Positions 1 to 8,155 of a stretch of DNA of 36,564 nucleotides are shown here, one piece after another. How positions within the stretch are numbered: position 1 is the stretch's first letter; each line of letters opens with the position of its first letter. A program made the position numbers and the translations under genes. The notes below the pieces were generated by a model. That model saw only the letters and a program-made list of their open reading frames with translations. It did not search any database and had not been told where the DNA came from. Source of the DNA: Osedax symbiont Rs1 (GTDB lineage: Bacteria > Pseudomonadota > Gammaproteobacteria > Pseudomonadales > Balneatricaceae); contig ASZJ01000135.1 of assembly GCA_000416275.1 (NCBI GenBank), positions 1 to 36,564 of the forward strand, read 5' to 3'.

Positions 1-45
1 GCTAGCCGCTCCGAGGCTGTATAAATAGCTGAGTTCTATGAACTC
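1..45 (+). repeat. Decayed copy of the 5' end of the NCS1 transporter gene
   Basis: Bases 1-45 match bases 246-290 (codons 6-20 of the downstream transporter gene) at 41 of 45 positions. The first 20 and last 15 bases are identical. Read in the transporter frame, the copy gives A-S-R-S-E-A-V and then a TAA stop, so it is not functional as coding sequence here. It begins at the window edge, so its full extent is unknown. It is probably a remnant of a partial duplication. The last 15 bases form the inverted repeat GAGTTC-TAT-GAACTC, intact in both copies. Confidence 0.7.
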
Positions 46-230
46 CACTATTGTGTAGCGATGTTCGCGCGTGGTGCGGTCAATTTGATGACTCTATTTT
101 GAGCAGCAGAATTGCAGCCACATTGCGATTTAGCACTATCCAGCAATACACAGCAACACATAATACACTGATTAAAACACTGATTAATAAAATCCAGAGC
201 ATCCAAAAATAACTAAAAAAGGTAAATCAA

Positions 231-1700
231 ATGAGTGATCAACAAGCTAGCCGCTCCGAGGCTGTACAAGTAGGCGAGTTCTATGAACTCGATGTAGGTA
301 GTGATGTCAGCAATAGCAGCCACTACAATGCTGATATCGCGCCGACTAAAATAGCACAGCGCACCTGGGGAACCTGGAACGTTGCTGCACTTTGGGTGGG
401 AATGGCCATCTGTGTCCCCACTTATACTTTAGGAGGCGTATTAACCGCTTACTTTGGTCTATCTGTCAGTGAGGCACTCATCACTATTTTAGTCGCCAAT
501 ATGATTGTATTAATTCCGCTGACCCTAAACGCATTTCCAGGAACCAAATTTGGCATACCTTTTCCGGTGTTGCTGCGCTCATCTTTTGGAATTTTCGGCT
601 CAAACATCCCCTGTTTGATTCGGGCAATGGTGGCCTGTGGCTGGTTCGGTATCCAAACCTTGTTTGGCGGAATAGCTATCCACATATTATTCTCAGCGAT
701 TTTACCTGGCTGGGAAAGTCTAGGTGGAACCGGTGAAGTGATAGGTTTCTTTATCTTTTTGGTGATTAACTTATACATTGTGATTAAAGGTTCAGAGTCA
801 ATCAAGATCCTTGAAACCATCGCTGCTCCACTACTGCTCGCTGTCAGTATCGGTCTGATGATGTGGGCATGGCCGCAAATTTCAGTCACGGAAATTTTAG
901 CGACTCCTGCTAACCGTCCCGCTGACGCCTCTTTTTGGGGTTATTTCTTCGGTGGCTTAACCGCCATGGTCGGATTTTGGGCAACACTCTCTTTGAACAT
1001 TCCCGATTTTAGTCGCTATGTTAAATCGCAAAAATCACAGATTGTCGGCCAGATAATTGGTCTACCGGCTACCATGTTCTTCTTTGCAGCGCTCGGTGTG
1101 GTATTAACTGCAGCATCCACCACTTTAGTCGGAGAGACAATTTCCGATCCGATTAATTTGATCGGTAAGATCGATAGCCCGGTATGGGTGGTGATTGCGA
1201 TGATTATGATTATTATTGCGACGTTATCAACCAACACCGCCGCGAACATCGTCTCGCCAACTAACGACTTCCAAAACATCGCCCCGACTAAGATCAATCA
1301 GACCCGCGGCGTGCTAATTACCGGCGCTATTGGTATTTTATTGATGGGTTGGGAGCTATTGAAGAAACTCGGCGCGATTGAATCCGATGTCAGTGTAGAG
1401 GCGATGTATACCAACTGGTTACTCGGCTATTCAAGTTTACTTGGGCCTATTGCTGGAATCATGATTGTCGATTACTTCTTAATCAAAAAACAGCAGCTTA
1501 ACTTGCGGGATTTATACCTAGGCGAAGGTCAGTACTCAGGTACCAATATGGCGGGCATGATTGCCTTTGCCATCCCGGTCGCTTTAACTTTATTTGCAAT
1601 AATGACTGGTTCGCTAAGCTGGTTCTATCAATTTGGCTGGTTCACTGGCTCCGCTCTTGGCGCCACCATCTATTTCTTTATTGCCAAACGTCCCAACTAG
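231..1700 (+). CDS. NCS1-family nucleobase/hydantoin:cation symporter (Mhp1-like)
   Basis: Inner-membrane secondary transporter of 489 residues with about 12 hydrophobic segments, the usual length for NCS1 (cytosine/purine/uracil/allantoin/hydantoin permeases). Family hallmarks are the N-terminal NVAALWVGM stretch near residue 50, GWFGIQ with Trp138 and Gln142 (the spacing of the Mhp1 substrate-binding Trp117/Gln121 pair), a second aromatic site GFW at 248-250, NIPDFSRY near 256, and NTAANIVSP near 335. An AAAGG ribosome-binding site lies about 8 bases before ATG. It is followed, after a structured spacer, by a dihydropyrimidinase on the same strand. Together they suggest uptake of a hydantoin, dihydropyrimidine or related cyclic ureide. 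The exact substrate cannot be read from sequence. Family certain, substrate inferred. Confidence 0.93.
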   Translation: MSDQQASRSEAVQVGEFYELDVGSDVSNSSHYNADIAPTKIAQRTWGTWNVAALWVGMAICVPTYTLGGVLTAYFGLSVSEALITILVANMIVLIPLTLNAFPGTKFGIPFPVLLRSSFGIFGSNIPCLIRAMVACGWFGIQTLFGGIAIHILFSAILPGWESLGGTGEVIGFFIFLVINLYIVIKGSESIKILETIAAPLLLAVSIGLMMWAWPQISVTEILATPANRPADASFWGYFFGGLTAMVGFWATLSLNIPDFSRYVKSQKSQIVGQIIGLPATMFFFAALGVVLTAASTTLVGETISDPINLIGKIDSPVWVVIAMIMIIIATLSTNTAANIVSPTNDFQNIAPTKINQTRGVLITGAIGILLMGWELLKKLGAIESDVSVEAMYTNWLLGYSSLLGPIAGIMIVDYFLIKKQQLNLRDLYLGEGQYSGTNMAGMIAFAIPVALTLFAIMTGSLSWFYQFGWFTGSALGATIYFFIAKRPN

Positions 1701-1709
1701 CTTTACCAG

Positions 1710-1778
1710 TAAACAGCGCGATCGAGGCTGGCAGTTTGGGCTATAGCTAATAGCCCAAACTAATGGTACCGCTGTTTA
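1710..1778 (+). other. Nested intercistronic hairpin between transporter and hydantoinase
   Basis: The spacer holds two nested inverted repeats. The outer arms are TAAACAGCG (1710-1718) and CGCTGTTTA (1770-1778). The inner arms are AGTTTGGGCTA (1733-1743) and TAGCCCAAACT (1751-1761), with a 7-base loop. No strong T-run follows, so it looks more like an mRNA-stabilising or partly attenuating structure than a full terminator. A strong ribosome-binding site (AAGGAGG, 1793-1799) follows it. Confidence 0.65.
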
Positions 1779-1784
1779 ATTTGA

Positions 1785-3245
<1,461 letters not shown>

Positions 3246-3253
3246 GTCATACT

Positions 3254-3280
3254 GTGCAGCTAACGGTGAGTTAGCTGCAC
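3254..3280. terminator. Hairpin between convergent genes
   Basis: Perfect 11-bp stem: GTGCAGCTAAC (3254-3264) and GTTAGCTGCAC (3270-3280), with a 5-base loop. It starts 9 bases after the hydantoinase stop, between convergent genes. No T-run of note follows on either strand, so it is a terminator-like hairpin rather than a textbook intrinsic terminator. Confidence 0.6.
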
Positions 3281-3342
3281 AAACCTACCTCCGCTGTTAA
3301 TAGCAGTAATCAACTCAACAAGAGCGGCTTTGTCAGAGCTGT

Positions 3343-3801
3343 CTACTCAATATTTTTGCTTAAATACCGACTGTAAGGATCTTGTTGATAATTAGAAAAC
3401 GGCTGGCACTCAAGGAAGCCAAATTTTTTATATAATTGCTGTGCGGGAATAAACACCTCCATGCTACCAGTCTCTAAGCTAATTTTTTTATAAGCTCGCG
3501 CCTTGGCTTCTGCCAATAAATGCGTCAAAATTCTAGCCGCCACTCCCTTTCTTAAGTACTGGCGAGAAGTGCGCATTGATTTCAGCTCTACATGCGTTTT
3601 ACTTAACTCTTTTAGCGCCCCACATCCAGCTAACTCACCGTTAATTCGCGCACTCCAAAAAGTAATATTTGGCTCGCGCAACGCTGATAAATCAAGCGCA
3701 TGAACACTTTCCGGCGGGGAGTGTTTTAACATATCTTGATGATGCTCCTCGAGCAACTTGGCTATTTCCAGACCTTCAAGATTGTCTATCTTAATATCCA
3801 T
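3343..3801 (-). CDS. GNAT N-acetyltransferase (YsnE-like)
   Basis: Probable 152-residue soluble acetyltransferase. It shows HHQDMLKHSPPESVHALDL near the start, GELAGCGALKEL (beta4), ELKSMRT, the acetyl-CoA pyrophosphate loop region RKGVAARILTHLL, SLETGS, and a C-terminal LYKKFGF. This order is typical of the YsnE/PA4866-like group whose substrates are mostly unknown. I chose the ATG at 3801 because GAGGAGG lies about 6 bases upstream and the protein then begins where the family does. The frame stays open to a GTG at 3978, but that extension lies in an inserted repeat. The MITE-like element ends 26 bases upstream of the start, so the gene's native promoter may have been displaced or replaced. 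Confidence 0.85.
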   Translation of the reverse strand: MDIKIDNLEGLEIAKLLEEHHQDMLKHSPPESVHALDLSALREPNITFWSARINGELAGCGALKELSKTHVELKSMRTSRQYLRKGVAARILTHLLAEAKARAYKKISLETGSMEVFIPAQQLYKKFGFLECQPFSNYQQDPYSRYLSKNIE

Positions 3802-3827
3802 TAATACCTCCTCAATGCTGACTGTAT

Positions 3828-3987
3828 CCTGAATCCGTGACTTCAAAGTGAATACAGAGTGTAAGATATTGGTTTTACGGTGGAATTGAAAAATCTTAGC
3901 TGCACCCATAGGTTCAGCGGGTATTTTTCCAACCGCTGTAGAATCAAGAGCTTGCGCTATGTGGTGCAGTGAAGCCACTGATTCAGG
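3828..3987 (+). mobile_element. MITE-like element, family A, copy 1 (full length)
   Basis: 160-bp element. The left end reads CCTGAATCCGTGACTTCA; the right end is its imperfect inverse, TGAAGCCACTGATTCAGG. It is flanked by a perfect 5-bp duplication TGTAT (3823-3827 and 3988-3992), the signature of transposition. It contains internal arms AGCGG/CCGCT and no protein-size frame of its own. It sits just upstream of the GNAT gene start. Confidence 0.85.
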
Positions 3988-4216
3988 TGTATGCTAGGAG
4001 CTTAACCGAGAACAGCTAGCGCGGCAAAAACTCAGTTTTTATGCTCAACTCTTAAGACTAACTCTTAAGCTGATTAACCATGTGTTTCAGTTACAATTGC
4101 CAAAAGCAAAAAATTCTACGAACAAATGACTTAGCTATCATCTAAACCTCATTGAGTGGTCAGAAATACATGCTAACTTAACTTTTTGGCAAGACCTATC
4201 TCTTAAAGATTTTTTT
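3988..4216. other. Intergenic stretch with no gene recognised
   Basis: AT-rich sequence between the MITE-like element and the tandem array. I see no open frame of note. A 13-base stretch GCCAAAAGCAAAA near 4097 also occurs near 36372, close to the other CACAGAGG element, and ACAAATGACTT near 4122 resembles sequence at the window's right end. This suggests that flanks of the two repeat loci share ancestry. Confidence 0.4.
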
Positions 4217-5316
4217 CACCACAGAGATCACAGAGGCGCTGCGCTACACAGAGAAAACACTAAAATCCAAAAAACCTAATACCTAATACCTAATACCTAA
4301 TACTCAGTATTAGAACAGTCTTCTAGGTTTTAATCTTTTAAATCCCTCCTCTGTGTCCTGTGCCCTCTGTGGTAAAACTAGTCTTTTAAGGGCATTTTTT
4401 CACCACAGAGGCCACAGAGGCGCTGCGCTGCACAGAGAAAACACTAAAATCCAAAAAACCTAATACTTAGTATTAAGGCAGTCTTCTAGGTTTTAATCTT
4501 TTAAATCCCTCCTCTGTGCCCTCTGTGGTAAAACTAGTCTTTTAAAGGAATTTTTTCACCACAGAGGTCACAGAGGTGCTGCGCTACACAGAGAAAACAC
4601 TAAAATCCAAAAAACCTAATACCTAATACTAATACCTAGTATTAAGGCAGTCTTCTAGGTTTTAATCTTTTAAATCCCTCCTCTGTGCCCTCTGTGGTAA
4701 AACTAGTCTTTTAAGAGCCTTTTTTCACCACAGAGGTCGCAGAGGTGCTGCGCTACACAGAGAAAACACTAAAATCCAAAAAATCTAATACCTAATACTA
4801 ATACCTAGTATTAAGGCAGTCTTCTAGGTTCTGATCTTTTAAATCCCTCCTCTGTGCCCTCTGTGGTAAAACTAGTCTTTTAAGGGCATTTTTTCACCAC
4901 AGAGGCCACAGAGGCGCTGCGCTACACAGAGAAAACACTAAAATCCAAAAAACCTAATACCTAATACCTAATACCTAATACACAGTATTAGAACAGTCTT
5001 CTAGGTTTTAATCTTTTAAATCCCTCCTCTGTGTCCTCGCTGCCCTCTGTGGTAAAACTAGTCTTTTAAGGGCATTTTTCACCACAGAGGTCACAGAGGC
5101 GCTGCGCTACACAGAGAAAACACTAAAATCCAAAAATCCAAAAATCCAAAAAACCTAATACCTAATACCTAATACCTAATACCTAATACCTAGTATTAAG
5201 GCAGTCTTCTAGGTTTTAATCTTTTAAATCCCTCCTCTGTGTCCTCGGTGCCCTCTGTGGTAAAACTAGTCTTTTAAGGGCATTTTCACTACGCTACAGA
5301 GGATAAACACAACACT
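4217..5316 (+). repeat. Tandem array of about 156-207-bp palindromic CACAGAGG units
   Basis: Six units start at CACCACAGAG: 4217, 4401, 4557, 4726, 4895 and 5080. Their lengths are 184, 156, 169, 169, 185 and 207 bp, and a broken seventh start lies at 5287. Each unit begins with ACCACAGAGG plus a second CACAGAGG, continues GCGCTGCGCTACACAGAG, and ends with CCTCTGTG and CCCTCTGTGGT, so the ends of each unit are complementary. The length differences come mainly from a nested 7-bp repeat (CCTAATA, one to five copies) and, in unit 6, a triplicated ATCCAAAA-type repeat. A conserved GTATTA and TCTAGGTTTTAATC segment pairs with the AACCTAATAC region to form an inner stem. No protein-coding frame is supported. 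A related single palindrome lies at 36402-36463. Confidence 0.92.
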
Positions 5317-5320
5317 AATA

Positions 5321-5389
5321 CCTGAATCAGTAGCTTCACTGCACGACCTAGCACAAGCTCTGTGCTTCATTTAAAACCTCGGATTCTGG
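5321..5389 (-). mobile_element. MITE-like element, family A, copy 2 (internally deleted)
   Basis: It begins CCTGAATCAG and shows CTTCACTGCACG and TAGCACAAGCTC, matching the inverse of the right half of full copies. It ends GGATTCTGG. About half of the element is missing. It abuts the end of the CACAGAGG array. No convincing target duplication is seen. Confidence 0.6.
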
Positions 5390-5469
5390 TAGTAGTTACC
5401 ATAAAATCACTCTATTCTGCGAGCCGCTAAGTTAAGCGGTAAATGATGGCCACTCAGGATTATTTATGC

Positions 5470-5988
5470 TCAATCATCCGGCATTGGTAGTGCTTCGACA
5501 TCTATGCCAAGCACCTTGAATAGAAAACTATAAGACACTCGCCATTTACCGCCATCGCAGTTTAAAGTAACGGTTTTTTGGTTTAAGCGCACAATATCTC
5601 CATAGCGTTCAACATTGTTTTTATCGATGAAGCCTACCTTATCGCCGATTTTAACTTCATTTCGATCAAGCCCCTGCTGGTTAGCAGAACCAGATATGGC
5701 GGTATCAATGGCGTTTATATTGATGTAGTAATACGGTATGTTCCATACTCGACCATCATCAACGTTTCTAACCGACACCCTGGTTCTTTTAAAATCAATT
5801 ATAACCGCGTTTATCGCTCTATTTTCAGCGGGATCGAAGTACTCTATATGCTGGCCTTGTCGCAGATTCTGCTTTAGCTGCATGCTGCGTTTAGGATCAT
5901 CCAACATCTTGCCAATAGCGACGTTAATCCTGAATAAGTCGAACCCTGTGGCATGGTTTAACGCGGCAATTATTTCTGAATAGTTCAC
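5470..5988 (-). CDS. Unrecognised protein with two SH3/KOW-like modules
   Basis: 172 residues, predicted cytoplasmic, with no signal peptide or membrane segment. The N-terminal 35 residues look helical. Two similar modules follow: residues about 42-92 (RQGQHIEYFDP, then VIIDFKRTRVSVRNVDDGRVWNI) and about 111-158 (KIGDKVGFIDK, then DIVRLNQKTVTL and GKWRVSYSFL). Each shows the pattern G-x-x-[VI]-x-[FY]-[IF]-D ... V-x-x-x-x-x-x-[VT]-V ... W-[RN]-[VI], typical of small beta-barrel (SH3-like) folds, so nucleic-acid or protein binding is plausible but unproven. The start appears to be GTG. No operon partner is obvious: the next gene upstream ends 130 bases away. Confidence 0.7.
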   Translation of the reverse strand: MNYSEIIAALNHATGFDLFRINVAIGKMLDDPKRSMQLKQNLRQGQHIEYFDPAENRAINAVIIDFKRTRVSVRNVDDGRVWNIPYYYININAIDTAISGSANQQGLDRNEVKIGDKVGFIDKNNVERYGDIVRLNQKTVTLNCDGGKWRVSYSFLFKVLGIDVEALPMPDD

Positions 5989-6118
5989 TTGAGGTTACTC
6001 TTTTATTGATTTTTCCTCGCTCGTCAACTGCAGCGAGTGCCAGCGATAATGAATCGCTGCATAAGTTAAGGGGCTGCGTAAATCACGCATCTTCCGTGCA
6101 CGCAGGGTACTGCCTTGT

Positions 6119-6922
6119 TCAGAGGCTCTCTAACAAATAAGCAATGATTTGTATTTGCACCGGCAGTAACAACGCCTTCTGCTGATAGCCGACAAAATTT
6201 TCAGTCTGACATAAAGATTTACTCAGCTCGTTCCCGACAGTAACCGGCGGCGTAGGCAGTACTATTGGACTGCCCAGCTCACGTAGCTTATGCTCAGTAA
6301 GGCAATAATTTTGATCAGAAAAACCTGCTGGCCAAGCATCTGTCACTAGCACGTCATACTCACCGCTAAATTTATCCGTGTACACTATGCCCTTTTTTTC
6401 TAGGTGGTACTCGCGTGGACAACACTGAGTAATATTTAGATCTAAAACCTTAGCTAGTGAATGCCAAGATGTAAAGACATTTGTCACAGGCCCCCACAGC
6501 AGTATACGTAGTTGAGGTAAGGATTCGTACCTAGTTGCCAAATAGTATGCGTCAGTTAAAACCTCGCAGGGGTGCGCTTCAGCGGACATCGCATTAATAA
6601 CCGGCCTAGTGGTGGCTGCTGCAAATTCTTGCAATCTTTGATGGTTGGTTTCACGAATAACGTACATTGAATAAAAGGAATCCATATAGCCAGCCAAGTC
6701 CTGCACCGACTCCCCAGTTTGCAAAAAATTAGGCAATTCTACATAATTTATCCCAAGATTTTGAAAGGCTTGTATAAATGTAGTCCTAGTGCGGATCCCG
6801 TTCCCGGCAAAAGACCAGCCGATATTAGCCGTAACATCACGGTTTAGATTTTCCCGAATATTACGCCATATTTTATAGATGTCAGCTTTTGTTAAATCAT
6901 CAATATCTAATAACTTAAGCAT
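6119..6922 (-). CDS. Ornithine/aspartate carbamoyltransferase-like protein with altered active site
   Basis: 267 residues, shorter than usual ornithine carbamoyltransferases (about 300-340). The N-terminal carbamoyl-phosphate region reads FAGNGIRTRTTF (38-49). It aligns with the family F-x-K-x-S-T-R-T-R motif but has Gly40 for Lys, Gly42 for Ser and Ile43 for Thr; only Arg44-Thr45-Arg46 are kept. HPCE (117-120) corresponds to HP-x-Q, with Glu for Gln. DAWPAG near 186 stands where D-x-W-x-S-M-G is expected, and the C-terminal HCLP motif is not recognisable. The fold is probably kept, but normal catalysis is doubtful: it may use another carbamoyl acceptor or be non-catalytic. ATG overlaps the stop of an upstream membrane-gene remnant by 8 bases, so the two were once translationally coupled. 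Confidence 0.75.
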   Translation of the reverse strand: MLKLLDIDDLTKADIYKIWRNIRENLNRDVTANIGWSFAGNGIRTRTTFIQAFQNLGINYVELPNFLQTGESVQDLAGYMDSFYSMYVIRETNHQRLQEFAAATTRPVINAMSAEAHPCEVLTDAYYLATRYESLPQLRILLWGPVTNVFTSWHSLAKVLDLNITQCCPREYHLEKKGIVYTDKFSGEYDVLVTDAWPAGFSDQNYCLTEHKLRELGSPIVLPTPPVTVGNELSKSLCQTENFVGYQQKALLLPVQIQIIAYLLESL

Positions 6923-7031
6923 GATTTTTTAATCCTCTTTTAAACAACCGGTAAATTAACCAGCTACTGGCGACAAAAAATACGGGTATAGCGATATAAA
7001 AATGTATTTCTAGCTGCTGATCAAAGTAATA
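6915..7031 (-). pseudogene. 3' remnant of a membrane protein gene cut off by a MITE-like element
   Basis: Open frame with no start codon. It encodes YYFDQQLEIHFYIAIPVFFV followed by ASSWLIYRLFKRGLKNHA and a stop, i.e. one hydrophobic segment with a positively charged cytoplasmic tail, as at the end of many transporters. The TAA lies within the first codons of the carbamoyltransferase-like gene. Upstream the frame runs straight into the MITE-like element at 7032 and hits a TGA there. The parent protein could be a permease partnered with the carbamoyltransferase-like protein; it cannot be identified from this tail. Confidence 0.5.
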
Positions 7032-7087
7032 CCTGAATCCGTGACTTCAAAGTGAATACAGAGTGTAAGATATTGGTTTTACGGTGG
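7032..7087 (+). mobile_element. MITE-like element, family A, copy 3 (left half only)
   Basis: 56 bp from CCTGAATCCG to TTTTACGGTGG, nearly identical to the left third of copy 1, then the similarity stops abruptly. The missing right part and the neighbouring truncated membrane gene suggest a deletion that removed both. From 7088 to 7232 I see no gene. Confidence 0.75.
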
Positions 7088-7232
7088 CGTTATTAGGCCA
7101 CTGACTATTATTTTGACAATTTTATTCATAGTAATAAGACAACTAAAATATTAGATTTATAGGGACTATCGGGATTGAGCGATCATCACAGTGAGTCTAG
7201 TGGTCTACTCAATACTATTGCTATAGCTGTTT

Positions 7233-7859
7233 TTACACGTTTAGATTGCCAGTCAGCACTTTTACACTGGCTATGCCGAAGAACACCGCAAACACTGCTT
7301 CAAAAATACGCCGCGATTTCAGATACAACACCCGTACTTTAGGCAGCGAAAACAACCATGCATAGCCAATGAAAATGGCCGAGCTAGTAAAGCCAACCGT
7401 TGCGATGACCTTTAAAAGCTCTATGTTACTAACTTCTGTAGGTAATCCCAGTGAATACAGAGCAGCAAAAAACAAGATTGCCTTCGGGTTCAACAAATGG
7501 ATCAATAGGCCACGTAAATACGCTGATTTCAATGCTGAAACTGGACTATTTAACATTTCATCTTGATTGGCACTCAAAGCTGAATGCAATGATTTATAAG
7601 ATAAATAAAGGAGGTAGCCGGCTCCAAAATAACGCAACACTTCAAACAACCAAGCATTTGCAGACATTAGTACTGCTAAACCAAAGGCGGCTGAAAATGA
7701 CCACAATAGAGAGCCAGTTAACACTCCTGCAGCTAGCGCTAGTCCGTATTTTCGACCTTGATTCAGCGACGTAGCTGAGATAGCAAGTGTTGCTGGCCCT
7801 GGACTGGCAATTGCAATCAATGCGGCGATAAATATTAGTAAATAATTAATTTCTAGCAC
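7233..7859 (-). CDS. LysE/RhtB-family amino-acid exporter
   Basis: 208 residues, inner membrane, about six hydrophobic segments. The family signature near the N-terminus is ASPGPATLAISATSL followed by GRKYGLALAAGVLTGSLLW, with later LRYFGAGYLLYLSYKSL and LLNPKAILFFAALY. This family exports lysine, homoserine, threonine or other amino acids; the substrate is unknown here. The start is GTG, supported by GAGGT about 6 bases upstream. It stands alone between copies 3 and 4 of the MITE-like family, so it is probably monocistronic. Confidence 0.9.
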   Translation of the reverse strand: MLEINYLLIFIAALIAIASPGPATLAISATSLNQGRKYGLALAAGVLTGSLLWSFSAAFGLAVLMSANAWLFEVLRYFGAGYLLYLSYKSLHSALSANQDEMLNSPVSALKSAYLRGLLIHLLNPKAILFFAALYSLGLPTEVSNIELLKVIATVGFTSSAIFIGYAWLFSLPKVRVLYLKSRRIFEAVFAVFFGIASVKVLTGNLNV

Positions 7860-7971
7860 AGCTCACCTCTTTGCTAGAAGCGCCAGTTACCGCCAGCACC
7901 CAGCATCAATATAAAACAGTAAATGACCATCCCTCAGTTGGATGGTACCGTTTATTTAACGTTAATTACTA

Positions 7972-8121
7972 CCTGAATCAGTAATTTCACTGCGCAAGCT
8001 ATTGATTTTACAGCAGTTAGAAATACACCCGCTGAACCTATGGCTGCAGCTAAAATTTTTCAATTCCACTGTAGAACCAATATATTACACTCTGTATTCA
8101 CTTTGAAGTCACGGATTCAGG
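7972..8121 (-). mobile_element. MITE-like element, family A, copy 4 (full length, inverted)
   Basis: 150 bp, opposite orientation to copy 1. It begins CCTGAATCAGTAATTTCACT and ends AGTCACGGATTCAGG, with the conserved internal segments CAGCTAAAATTTTTCAATTC and ACTCTGTATTCACTTTG. No clear target duplication is seen (flanks TACTA and TTCAA). It lies 34 bases past the CodA-like gene's stop codon. Confidence 0.8.
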
Positions 8122-8155
8122 TTCAAGCTATTTGCAAGGGCTGGATTTACTTTAT

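Noticed and set aside
3802-3978. N-terminal extension of the GNAT protein from a GTG at 3978
   Set aside because: The extra 59 codons are almost entirely inserted repeat sequence; a strong ribosome-binding site supports ATG 3801.
4217-5316. Possible CRISPR array
   Set aside because: Units are 156-207 bp, near-identical throughout, with no short direct repeats separating unique spacers and no cas genes nearby.
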